From Lyophyllum atratum (lineage: Eukaryota; Basidiomycota; Agaricomycetes; Agaricales; Lyophyllaceae), in NCBI GenBank assembly GCA_014905825.1, contig JACGCN010000022.1, forward strand, positions 124,001-188,000: DNA of 64,000 bases, written 5' to 3'. Each line of letters opens with the position of its first letter. Positions within the stretch are counted from its first letter, which is position 1. The notes beneath the pieces are model-generated. The model had not been told where the DNA came from. It worked only from the letters and a program-made list of their open reading frames with translations, and searched no databases. The translations under genes were made by a program, and so were the position numbers. This document shows positions 22,825 through 33,379 of the stretch, one piece after another.

Positions 22825-24596
22825 TTAATAGTAGTAGTACGAGTCTTCCTCCTCTGAATGTGGAAAATCGTCACCCCTATCCCAATCAGACTCCGTAAAA
22901 TTCTCCTCTCCGTCCCATTCAACCTCTTTAACGATTTCCTTCAACACCTCCACATCTTCCTCGGTGACATGACGGCAACAATCCAGGACTAACTTTGAAA
23001 GTGCTGTTCCTCGCTCCCGCCTCGCCTTCAGACAGTCAGAGAAGCACTCAATAACGTCACGGATTTTCCCCGCGCCGCCAGACCTAAACCTTTCGTCGAG
23101 GGTCCAGTCCTTGATGGTAAGTCTCTTGACCGCTTTGAATTGGATATCAGCAGCCTGATCACATGGCTCAAGAGCAGCAGATGTGCCGGTGGAAAGGGCG
23201 AGGAGAAACCCAGAGCAGTCGGATCCCACTTCGAGATACTTGAGCTTACTGAGGCTACCGAAATGGTTCACCCAGGTTGCGTTGGAAAGATCTATGCCCT
23301 GGATCCTTACGTATTCAACGGACTGCAAGGGAAGGGCTGGGAGGACATTTGTTACAATGTCCGTTGCGAAATTGGGCATTTGGTGAGGGGAGAAGGTGAT
23401 ATCGAGTTGGGGCATTCCTTGCGAATATGTGATCAACGGGGGAATCACAGATGATGTCCAAGCTAGGATTCTTTCCCAATCGACTGCTACAGAACGAATT
23501 GGTCCTTCTATTCTCCTCCCGAGTGTATCAACCAACCGCCGAACCAAGAAAGGGCCAGTTGCAGGAATCTGGTGAAACCCGCTGAGGTCACATTTGATAG
23601 TGACGCGAGCATCGCTGGGGTAGGTGATATGGTTCATCAAGGAAACGCAGTTGACGAGGCGGGAGGACACATTGAGATGGACGAGTTGCGGAAGGTTGAC
23701 CGTTGTCGCAAGAGTGGTGAGCTCCCCACTGGCCGAGGCAAAGTCGGAATCCAATTCGAGCTTTTCAAGGCGGGACATGTGTGAAAGGGCGGAGATAAAC
23801 TGGTGTACAGGCGGCCTGCTTGCATTGGGGATTTTGGCGACCTGGAGTGACACCAAGTTCGCGAAGATTGGGGCTCCCCAGTTCAACCCACAATTCGTGA
23901 TGCCTAGGCGAACCAGTCGCGGCGAAACTCCAGAAAACAGATCCTGTGGCAACGTGTTCTCGTCGCTGGTGGAGGTGAAATGAATTTCGAAGGTTTCCAA
24001 GAGCGGTGCGGGAGAATCAAGGGACCTTGCAAGCTCCCTGAAAGGGCGTATTTCGCCACTAGATTGATGTAGCGAAAGGTGTCTGATTCGCGATAGCTGT
24101 GACAAGGCGGTTTTGAACGTTGCTTCACGAAACGCTGCACTACTACGTAGTGTGCGGTATTCCCCAAACATCGCCTTGATGGACAAAGGTGCCATCTTGG
24201 AACGCGCCAACATCTCCTCCGCCCACCTCGGACAGCTGAATGGTATATCGCTCCAAAGACTCGGGCACTCCAACGCGACGCGACGCCAATGGGAACATAC
24301 ATGAGACACACGGAACCAACGTAGCCTCCTGTACTCCAACTCGGATGGTTCGATGGTACACCTGAAGATAGTCGCGAGGATTTCTGGAGGAAGGCGAAAG
24401 ATGACGCTCAGCTCGTTATGGCGGCGCTTCCAAGATGTGGTGACTGCCTCGGAAGCTGCGATGCCCTCTCGTATTCGTGCATAAGCTGCCTCACGGACAG
24501 TGAAACTGCTAAACGCGGACGCGTCCCCTACATCGCGCGTCTGGCTTCGTGTGACTGAGTATTGCGAAAGGCTTCAGTTGAATATCTTACCTCCAT
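22825..24596 (-). CDS. F-box protein with leucine-rich C-terminus, paralogue 2 (573 aa)
   Basis: This is a putative SCF adaptor related to the gene at 18988-20730. The exons are 24596-24591 (ATG GAG) and 24540-22825, with a 50-bp intron. After the leader (GDASAFSSFTV, compare GDQASAFS in paralogue 1) comes the F-box, RLPPEILATIFR and VSHVCSHWRRVALECPSLW. LARSKMAPLSI and irregular leucine-rich repeats follow. The C-terminus is acidic and ends in four tyrosines. Like paralogue 1, its start codon lies in a tiny first exon. It is convergent with paralogue 1 and sits between two 76-bp direct repeats. Sequence similarity between the two is clear but moderate, so the duplication is old. Confidence 0.85.
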
Positions 24597-24695
24597 TGTC
24601 CTCTTGGATTGGATTTGAATAGTGGATCGCGTCGAGGGTGGACTGGTCAGCGCTCAGCGCTCAGCGCTGCTGGAACTGTCGAAAAAGAGTTCCGA

Positions 24696-24771
24696 TCAAG
24701 CAAAAACAAACAGAGGTGATTCGAATTTCAGATTAGTCATTGCGGGTCGAAGCTGACTACCATCGTGCTAG
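24696..24771. repeat. 76-bp direct repeat right of F-box paralogue 2
   Basis: This is the second copy of the block at 22706-22781. It is followed within 15 bp by repeat R1 copy B. Confidence 0.75.
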
Positions 24772-24785
24772 TCTCCAGTCCCAAC

Positions 24786-25160
24786 GTTCAACCTCCTGTT
24801 TGGACTTGTGACCGTGTCGCAATAGTACTCCGAATTGTGGTCTCACAAGCCACAGACAGGCTCCCTTGTGAAGTTCTTCGGCTGACTTCTGAAATTTCTC
24901 GTGACAAAAAGGCTACCAACCTGGTGCCTGCCTTAGAGCCTGTCCTTGCAATGCAAAAGGTAGGTGGTCTCTTGATTATCTTCTTCTTTCGAGGCGTGTT
25001 GTCAATGTCATGAGGTCTGAGCTATATCTTTACGTTCAATCGCGAAATGGGCACCGGCGTGTCAGCATTCAGTCACCTGAGTATTGAAGAGGCTGTATCA
25101 AAGTTTCGCGAAGACTAACACAGTTGTCTTTGCAAGGCCTGAGGCCGTGCTTGGAAAAAT
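24786..25160. repeat. Dispersed repeat R1, copy B
   Basis: It matches 16361-16735 over about 375 bp with indels. It lies about 285 bp from the orphan reading frame at 25445, on its downstream side. Confidence 0.7.
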
Positions 25161-25444
25161 TAAATAAAAAGGAGTTATCCACATTTGTTCTTACTACGCC
25201 CGATCTGACATATTCGAGTAGCCTGGAGTCAAGGAGCGTATCAGCCCCCTTGGTGGTAGATATCTGGTGCAACACTAAAAAGAGACCCGAAAACACGACG
25301 AACTCGCAAAAACTAAGACTGATCCGACTCTTCCTTCTGCGTTTAAAGAAGCTATTTTCGGCCCTTAGCAAAAGAGACCACAAGAAATTGGTTCAAGTAC
25401 TACCTTCCAAATGATGCTCATGCGCACGTTGCAAGTGGCGAAAA

Positions 25445-25975
25445 TCAGTCGTATGCCAAAAAGTACCACTTTGGGGCTGAGTGTATACCTAGGACGCGGC
25501 GGTACTGATCGATAATGTCCATGTTTTGCGCGTTCTCCAAATCTTCTGGCGTCAAGTTACTGCCAACTATGAAGCAGGGAGTAGTACCACCCCACGCAGC
25601 AGCACGTTTGTCACGTACTGAGACCAACCGTCGATGGCCGTCTGGGAGCCTGTTGGTGATCTCCCGGAGGGCAATCTGCCGCTTACGGTGATTCTCCAAA
25701 CCAGCGGCAAGGTTTCTATCGTCCGCCCATTTCAAATAATCCTCCTCGATGAAGCTCCACCCAAGCGCTTGAGCGTAGACAATTTCCTTGTCCTTAGACT
25801 TAGTATAACGGGTAGGACGACGTGAACAGAGGCCTGGAGCCTTAGGAAGTTCGATTGTTGGAAGTTCGGTGGCATTTTGGGGGTCGCTCCTATTTCGAGA
25901 GTTTGAGAGGGATCGAAGCCATGATGAAATCGGCTTACACAAAATCCGCGTACATTGGTTGTGAGAATTTGGCAA
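25445..25975 (-). CDS. Orphan dispersed reading frame, copy 2 (about 176 codons, start unresolved)
   Basis: This is a paralogue of 11241-11771 of equal length, with no frameshift or stop relative to it. As in copy 1, the frame opens after a TTG rather than an ATG. A nearby ATG in another frame (just inside the block, ATGGCTTCG) leads to a stop after about ten codons in both copies. I do not recognise a domain. The differences between copies are mostly amino-acid replacements, so the evidence for selection on the protein is weak. Confidence 0.4.
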   Translation of the reverse strand: MPNSHNQCTRILCKPISSWLRSLSNSRNRSDPQNATELPTIELPKAPGLCSRRPTRYTKSKDKEIVYAQALGWSFIEEDYLKWADDRNLAAGLENHRKRQIALREITNRLPDGHRRLVSVRDKRAAAWGGTTPCFIVGSNLTPEDLENAQNMDIIDQYRRVLGIHSAPKWYFLAYD

Positions 25976-26218
25976 GTGCTTAGACGTTGCAGCTGAAGTG
26001 CTGAGGGGCTGGTAGAGTTATACTGCAGAGGGGTCGGGATGCCTCTGTAGATTCAAATGACTAAAATTAGCTCCTTGACAACGATGAAGTCTGGAGAGCC
26101 CAACTTTCGACTTTCGCCATCATATTCGACCTATTTGGGCCCCGGCATCCCGGCTGATGGGCATTTCTACGATTTCTACATTCTAAATCGTTTCCAGATC
26201 CTTACGGGAAGTCACCCA

Positions 26219-26565
26219 ATATCTTTGCGAGTCTCTTTCGAAATCAACACCTATCGCCGGCCTATCTATAGGATCTTACCATCGATAATCCACATCAAGC
26301 TGAAATCTAGGGGACGAACGACAGATCGGTCCCAACTGCAGCAGGCACCCTCATTTCCAAAATCTCTGGTGCATATGGACACAGTGAGGCTCGAGACCGT
26401 CTGTGTCGCACGGGACAGCTGGGAAATCCGGATCTGTGAAAGAAATCAGCTTTATCGATCCGATGATTCCAGAAATCGCTGATGATCCCGAGGACGGCCT
26501 GGACTGCCCTTGAAATCCCTATCCACATGACCACGTCAGACGGGCTATTGCCATTGGTTGCTCTT
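26219..26565. repeat. Duplicated segment D1, copy B, left part
   Basis: It is the left half of the segment matching 21878-22210. It ends in the target duplication CTCTT (26561-26565) of the LTR element. The right half resumes at 27479. Confidence 0.88.
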
Positions 26566-26707
26566 TGTTGGGAATTGGGTCGTTCTCGAGGAAATCGGTA
26601 TATTTAGTGTTTATTTACATGTATTTACTTTAGATGTTCTTGACCCTGAACCACGACAATCAAGGCAGTTATCTCCTTTCTCAGGCACGCGAGATCGTAT
26701 TCCAACA
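26566..26707. repeat. Left LTR (142 bp)
   Basis: It begins TGTTGGGAAT and ends ATTCCAACA, so the ends are short inverted repeats. I found no difference from the right LTR at 27332-27473. Confidence 0.93.
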
Positions 26708-26852
26708 GGTTATGGGCCCCGGACTTGCCCTGCATTGTTGCTGTTGACCCCTACGAAGGCCCTACACGTGGGAACGAACCGGAAAGCCCTCAGGTCAGAG
26801 GCCATTGGACGATGCACTCAGAAGTCCCCGAGAGTCCAGGGGCACGAATCGA

Positions 26853-26960
26853 AAGCCGCCGACTGCACTGGCGCACGGGAAGTCTCCGAATGTACTGGAG
26901 CACGGGAAGCCGCCGACTGTACTGGCGCACTGGAAGTCCTCGACTGTACTGAGGCAACGG
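26853..26960. repeat. 27-bp tandem repeat, four copies, inside the LTR element
   Basis: The copies start at 26853, 26880, 26907 and 26934. All share the pattern AAG...CGA-TG-ACTGG-GCAC-GG. A more decayed unit may precede at about 26822. Being a multiple of three, the unit leaves one frame open across the array, but no known protein is encoded. Confidence 0.85.
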
Positions 26961-27331
26961 AACTCGACGATATGGAAGCCCTCGAGCGAGGCACGGAACG
27001 GAAACCGGAACGGAAAATTTGTCACGGTCACATATGTGTCACGACGATCGACATTCTCTTGGAACGACGGGACGACGGACGAGTTGTGAAGTTTGGGTTG
27101 CTGATGGACGCTCTGCGTTAATGCCAGCCAATGGGGAGGATGAAAGGACTCTAGAGACCAAGGGTCTAAAAGTCTGTGGGAGCCGGATTTTTGGTACGTG
27201 TTTTGATGGATCATGGATCAGACTTGGGAGAAGTTGGGACCAGGAGGAACGTGGGAGCGACACGAGTTTGGTGGACCTCATCATTCCGAAAACCGTTTTA
27301 TTCACTGGATTACCTCGAGACCGAGTGGGAG

Positions 27332-27473
27332 TGTTGGGAATTGGGTCGTTCTCGAGGAAATCGGTATATTTAGTGTTTATTTACATGTATTTACTTTAGA
27401 TGTTCTTGACCCTGAACCACGACAATCAAGGCAGTTATCTCCTTTCTCAGGCACGCGAGATCGTATTCCAACA
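27332..27473. repeat. Right LTR (142 bp)
   Basis: It is identical by eye to the left LTR and is followed directly by the target duplication CTCTT. Confidence 0.93.
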
Positions 27474-27478
27474 CTCTT

Positions 27479-27584
27479 GAATTAGCCTGGGCAATGTGTA
27501 CGCATCATCCTCGAAGCTATGACGGTAGGCGATGCTCATGTGCCATGTACTCGAGTAGTATACGAAAAGTTTCATTAGAGTACA
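27479..27584. repeat. Duplicated segment D1, copy B, right part
   Basis: It resumes the homology with copy A (GAATTAGCCTGGGCAATGTG) immediately after the LTR element and ends where copy A meets acyltransferase fragment A. No acyltransferase sequence follows here. Confidence 0.85.
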
Positions 27585-27797
27585 TAATATCACGACGATG
27601 CAACCTCGGAGCCCACTATACTGCGCAATACCAGTCACGCGGGTGGGGGGTACGAGGGGATACCGGGTATATGTTCCAAAATACAACAAGTACCAGTCAG
27701 CGAAGAGAAAGAAAATATTGACAGGAGAGCAGATGACCATGATCGCGAAAATCGTATGGACGGGCGCCGTCTACGAGATGCATGGGAGGGGTCAGGT

Positions 27798-30686
27798 CTA
27801 GTGATAGCTATCATGGCTGAATGACCGCAAGAACGATCGGGTGGACGTTATCGGCGTCGGCGCAGAAATCCGGGGTTCAGGCGACGGTGCGATATCCAAT
27901 AACCCCAGCGCGTTCCTCGTTTCATTCGGCCAACTTGGAGGCGGGGGGGAGCTCGAGGGTTCTGGGAGCCTGGGCGGGGAGAGCGGGCGCGGCATGCGGT
28001 GGCGACTTCGAGACGAGCGATGTCCATTCCAACTCGAGTTCATGTTCGTGTCAGCGTTTGAATGTGAATGCGAGCTGAATGGCAGTGCAACCTCTGGGTG
28101 GTACCGAGTGCCTAGAACCCTCTCCGGTTCCTGTGTGTGATACGAGCCAGGGTGGGCGCCTCCCATGCGTTCTTCAGACGCTCGCGAAGTGGATGGGGGC
28201 CGTACAGTGGCTACAAAGTCGGAGAGTGAGATGGTCCGGCTTCTATTTCGCGGGGTCATATTCAGGGCCTCCCGATCCTGATCTACATCAGCTCGTGCGT
28301 CCTGGTTTCGGTTTTGGTTTCGGTTTTGGTTCTGATTTTGGCGGAGCTGAACAGGCGAAAGCGTCGAAGATCCGGAGTCCGGCGAGAGGGACATCCTTTG
28401 CGAGCGGTCGTCACTGTGCCCTTCTGCGCCCACGTCCTCGAAAGAGCGCAAGTGGAGATCGCGTACGCTGATCACGTCGTTAGCGGGTATGAAATGTGCG
28501 CTGGCGCGGATGGGCTGTGTCGATGCCGGGGCGGGGTTTGCGGTGTTCACGGTGCCCCAGGAAGACATGCTGCCAGCAACGCTCGAACGGTCTCCATCCA
28601 TCCCTGGGGGGGTCTGGAGTTCAGAGCCTGTGAAAGCTGAGCGACGGCGAAGGCTAGAGCCTGAGTCAGAGGGCGGAGGGGCTTCTGAGGGGCGCTGCCA
28701 TGATGCTGAGTCAATATTGGTCATGTCGCTCATCCGGCGTTGGTGCCGAGACCTAGAAGTGCGCGAGGGCTGGGGTGCGGGAGCGTTGTGGAAGCTGGAT
28801 GAGGGAGCAGGCGCAGATGTAGGCGGCGGCGGTACGGGCTGTGAGTATGCATGGGTTGGGGTAGGTCGTTGAGCACTTGTGGTTATCGAAGCAGGAACGG
28901 GCGAGGTCGATGGAATCATCTGGGTCCATAATTGAGTCCCCCAGGACTCCTGGGCTACATCAAAACTCCCTGTCGCGGCAGTCGTAGCAAAATCAGAGTG
29001 TACGGGGGCAGAAAGGGGTGGCGGGGGTAACCCCCTGGCACTCGAATTCTGGGACGACGCTAAGTAAAAGTCCTCCAGTCGCCTAGGCCGCCTCGAGGAT
29101 TTACGAGGCTCTGTCTGTGTACCATTAGAACTTTGGTGGGGCAGCAAGCCAAATTCATCCAACGTCCTCCGGCGTTCGGGCAAGACTTGCCCTGGAACAG
29201 ATGTTGATGGGATCGGAGGCGACTCTGCGGGAGGCTCTAGGAGCGGTGATTGTATCGGGTCAGGAGGTGCTGTGGCAGCCTGCCGTGGTGCACGAGTCCG
29301 TCTGCTGGTCGAAGGGGCTGCCGCTCGCGACTGGCTCATCCGATAACCTTCCTCGAACCCATCCGCATACTCAGTGATATACTCCGCCACCATTGAGTAA
29401 GGATCAACCGGGACGGCCTGCTCAGAGGGTAGACTTCTCCCGGCCTCGCTGATGGAGTTCCAAGACGCCGTCGGCGCATAGCCGTTCTCGAACATGCTCC
29501 TTGGGACGAAGCGCTGGCCGGGCGACGCACCGGGTATAATCGCGTTCTTTGGGCCACTGGTGTCTTCGTCCGAGGCAGGAGTCTGGAGTGCAGGCGCCAA
29601 CAGGGGCCCTCCGGGGCTCATAGGGGTCAGGGGCAGGGGCCCGTGGACTTGGGCTGCCTTTCCTTTCCCTTTGCGATCCGCATTCACCCCCTGAATGTGC
29701 ATGAAATGATCGTCTAGTGCTATTTGGGAGCTCGAGCTCGATTCTCCGTTCGGGTAGTGTCCTGGGGTGTTCTCGGCGGTCCGGGCGTATCGTTTCGCGA
29801 AGGAGGGGAGATTTTCCAAGGGATATGGTTCGGGTGGGCGAGGGAGAGGATTTTTCCTAAACGTGATCGTGGTGGCGGCCTTGCGGTTTGCCTCGATCTC
29901 GGACTCGTAGCGAAGTAACTGAGGGGAGAGTTAGCCAACACAAATGGACAATTGGTATATGACGTGCCTTCCTGTGTACCATAGCACAATTATTAGAATT
30001 CGCCAAATATATTCAGGACTGGGCACGTACGTGTGCAGCTCTTCGACCTGCGACAGGAGACTCTGCTCGACCGCAATCGCAATCTCCTTCTCGCACATCT
30101 GCGCAATCTCCCTCTGCTCAATCTCCCTTCTCAGATGCCTAATCGACCGGTGGTTGTCATGTCGCTCCGACCGGAGCGTATGGTACGCCCCAATAACTTC
30201 ATGGGCTTTCGCCAATGGTTCGTGCTATCGTATAACATTCAGCCCGTAAGCAAAAATATGAGACCCCGCGTGTAACTCACCGTATTCCCGGCAGCCAACC
30301 ACCTCTCCACCTCCGTGACCAACGCCACCCGCTCCGCCTCAGGCATGCCCGTTGCATCCCACGAAACTACAAGTTTCTTCAACAGCGCCACCGCCGTTCT
30401 GTCCTCGTCCGGCTCGCCCTCGCCCGTAATCAGCTTCTTCGACCGGTCAGGTATGAACGGCTTCCGACACAGCGGGCATATGCTCGGATGCATCTGGTGT
30501 AGGCATCTAAGAACATAGCCCAAAACATTTCTTTAGTACGCATTTCTGACAGCGGTGAAAGGACCCAACGCACTCTATGCAAAAGATATGGCCACATGGG
30601 ATGGCAAAGGGCGGCCGGGGCTCGTCGTACGTGAGTGGTTCGAGACAGACATCGCAGCAGCTGGATGGGTGGATAATAAGGGGCAT
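27798..30686 (-). CDS. RING-finger / coiled-coil / disordered-tail protein, paralogue 2 (885 aa)
   Basis: This is a putative E3-type RING protein. The exons are 30686-30574, 30506-30281, 30224-30031, 29971-29968 (4 nt) and 29918-27798. The RING reads CDVC, CGHIFCIEC, CPLC (residues ~11-55). Residues ~115-180 form a charged helical segment (REIEQREIAQMCEKEI), probably a coiled coil. The tail of about 700 residues is Ser/Pro-rich and includes an Asn/Gln/Arg repeat (QNQNRNQNRNQ, encoded near 28310-28340). The first intron splits the same codon before the sixth zinc ligand as in paralogue 1. The 4-nt exon (GAAG) is followed by a GC donor, so this intron would be GC-AG. Without that exon the frame is lost. 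Confidence 0.83.
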
Positions 30687-30967
30687 GGAAATTGGGGTTT
30701 GCTCGCTGCCGCTTCCTCCTTATTATGAAGGGAATGGGAGCACAGCCCACTGGCACGCCTTGTATCCAGCTTCAGATGAGTGTTGTGGTGCAACGGCGAG
30801 ATGCCACCTTGTTATGACTCCGTTTACAATAGAGCTGCAGCGTGCCATGATGATGGGAGGTGTTGCTTGCCCATTCTGGACTTTTCGTTAAGCGCTCGTG
30901 GTAGACGCCCACATACACAATTAACCGAGTGAATACGTCTACAACACAATGAAATGCAAATCTACAG
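30687..30967. other. Short gap between RING paralogue 2 start and acyltransferase end
   Basis: These 281 bp serve as the promoter of the RING gene and the 3' flank of the acyltransferase gene. A short frame here shows no motif. Confidence 0.4.
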
Positions 30968-33154
30968 CTACTTGAAACCGTTCAACGCTCCCATCTGCGC
31001 GTCCTTCCCCCTCAGAAATCGAGCAGCCTCATCGTCCTCTCTACTCCTCAGGTATACATCCAATGCGGAAAATGCTTCCGCTCGTGCAGCAAACAACGGT
31101 CTAATCAGCTTCCGCGACGGCACAGGCTCCGAAGATTGCCTCCGCGTTTCAGAGGCGCCCGCCCGTGAAACGTCTTCCTTCTTCTTTATGAAGGGGTTCG
31201 GAGGAGGGGGTGGTGGTCGTGTGTACTTCTCTAGAGCCCTAGGACTCGCAGCCCGCTGCGGTATAAACCCTAGGCAACATTTGTGCAACGTCATAGCGGT
31301 CTTTAACCTACAAGCTCAAACATGTAAGTTGCTATAAGGCTGAGTGACAAAAACGGGTCATACAGTCTGTATTTATCTGTTCAAAGCCCAAGTCAGGTTG
31401 CGTCCAATTTAATAGAGAGCAAGAACCACGAACCATATATCATGGCATTGTGCAACTTGATGAGGAGGTACACGCTGCTATACGTGAGTCCTAGCAGCTG
31501 AAGGGTCCTCTTCACGCCCCCCAGCACGCCCCTCACCTCTCCTACAGCATCCGACGGCCAGGTAAGCCATCTCATCTTCCTCAACACCCTCAACACCACA
31601 CCAGCACTTATCCCCAACCCCACGCCCCCAAAGATTGCTTTAAACTGCGCCTTCGCCTCGGCCTCGCCTTTCGCTGCGAGGAATCGCCCAGCGAGACTAC
31701 CTGCCAGATAAGCGGGGACGTGCAGGAGCATTGGCGGGACGAAAAGGAGAGTGCTGAACAAGGCGAGGGGAACGCGGAAGAGGAAGAGGAGGCCGGTTAT
31801 GTATGAGGGACGGCTACTTATGGAGGTGAGAATGGAGTGCTCGATATTTGTGTAGTGCAGGAGCGCGTAGTATTTCGTCAGGGATGCTTTTGCGGCTTCT
31901 AAGTGGCGGGTATTATCCGTTGGTGTGATATTGGCAGGGGCAGTGAAAATTTCTATGAGACTGGAGGACCTTCAACTCAGTACCGACGTGTGTGGGCGAT
32001 GACGACTGGACAAACGTTTGAGAGATAGATACCCAGTCCTCTAATGGTATATTTGCTGGGTCCTTCCAAAGGATATCTCTAGCCATTTGAGTTGCATATA
32101 GGGTATCCCTTCAAAGCCAGAAATACATGTCAGAGACGTCTCAAATGTCGAAGGTACGGGACGCCTGCCACTCACCAATCTGGCGCATTTATGGACATTG
32201 CCCTCATCTGTTTCTCGACCTCTGCCATGATCTCCTTGATGGCAGCTCTGGTAGCGGCGTCGCTGCCGATGTCGTCTCCCAAGATATCTTCCATATATGA
32301 AGCAACGACAATAGGTTTCCCGTACCTAGCTTCCGTTCAATCAATCGACTAGGAAGGACCCAACGGACACACTGACTTGACACAAACCTATGGGCGAGGT
32401 AAGACCACATTCAAACACACACCGACAGCACTCACCCGACTCAGGTATCGCGCTTTATCTGTATACACGATCGCAACCGGCACGATCGTCAGCTCTCTCT
32501 CCCTCTCCTCCGCCTTCCCTTCAGCACTCCTCTCCCTTCTCTCCCTTACCGACCGAACATAGTCCACCCCAGCCCATGCCGCCCCCGACATAACCTGCAC
32601 AATACTCGGCTGCGTATAACTCGTCCCCTCCGGGAACACTCCAATCACCTGGCCCGCCGCGAGCGCGTCGGAGGATTCATTGAACAGGCGCGACTGGCTG
32701 CGGTTTCCCAGCCCGTTTCCCGTGCTGGTGCCGGGATCCCCGTGGTTGGGGTTCCGCTTGACGGGAATGGCGCCGGAGGAGAGGAGGATGGCGCGCGCGA
32801 GGGGATTGGAGAACATGGAGGATTTGGCCCAGAAGGAGACGTGTCGTCCGTGAGGGATCGTTGCGGCTGCATGAGGGAATCATGAACATGCTGGTTATGA
32901 GTCAGTAGGACTACGGAGGGGTTGAAGGACGCTTACCTAGGGTGGCGATATCGATGATTTCGTTGTGGTGCGTCGAGGCACTGTATTGCGTCTTTAGAAT
33001 TCGAAGGACAACTACAGGGCGACAACACGTACATGATGAGCGGGCCATCTTTGCGGACATTCTCTTGACCCTCAACGTGCACCTCCGAGTAGAATCCACT
33101 GACAGACCAGACAGAGATCTTGCGGAGGATGCGATAGACGACCTTGAGCTCCAT
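30968..33154 (-). CDS. Glycerol-phosphate/lysophospholipid acyltransferase (579 aa, nine exons)
   Basis: This is a putative membrane acyltransferase of glycerolipid synthesis (PlsC superfamily, close to fungal GPAT/DHAPAT types). The exons are 33154-33033, 32980-32937, 32866-32436, 32387-32377 (11 nt), 32325-32176, 32108-32007, 31960-31434, 31376-31364 (13 nt) and 31307-30968. The acyltransferase motifs are in order: HHNEIID (the HxxxxD pair), GAIPVKR, FPEGTSYTQP and LTIVPVAIVY. Two or three hydrophobic segments follow (LLFLFRVPLALFSTLLFV and the GVGLGISAGVVLRVL region). The C-terminal part (PPPPPPNPFIKKK, SRKLIRPLFAARAEA) resembles tails I recall from basidiomycete homologues and is reached only through the 13-nt exon. 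A stop at 31393 would end a read-through form early. Two partial copies lie at 22319-22594 and 35863-36378. Confidence 0.85.
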
Positions 33155-33379
33155 GGCGGTAGTTAGGTTGAAGTAGTCAGGTCACAACACATCCGTTCAT
33201 GTTGACTGGCTGCGAAGTTTGATGGACGCGGCCTCGAGGTAACCACATGAGTCCTCGGCGAAACCTCCGTGAATGAGAGGTACAACAGGCCATTTCTTCT
33301 TCTCGTTCTCCTTCCACCCACGAGGCTTCAGAGCCCATCATACAGTATGACTCTCCCGTTAAACTAACGGCATATCCAG

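Larger units (their letters stand above)
26566..27473. mobile_element. Miniature LTR retroelement (TRIM-like), 908 bp
   Basis: Two 142-bp direct repeats, identical by eye, bound a 624-bp interior. Each begins TGTTGG and ends CCAACA, the TG...CA form of LTRs. The 5-bp target duplication CTCTT stands on both sides (26561-26565 and 27474-27478). The same segment without the element survives at 21878-22319, an empty site. A purine-rich stretch (GAGTGGGAG) precedes the right LTR, as a polypurine tract would. A TGG occurs 5 nt after the left LTR, but a primer-binding site is not certain. The interior has no reverse transcriptase, integrase or gag frame, only a 27-bp tandem repeat, so it is non-autonomous. 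Identical LTRs imply recent insertion. Confidence 0.93.

Noticed and set aside
28314..28345. GGTTTT/GGTTTC runs resembling telomere-like repeats
   Set aside because: On the minus strand they encode the Asn/Gln/Arg run in the tail of RING paralogue 2, so they are coding repeats.
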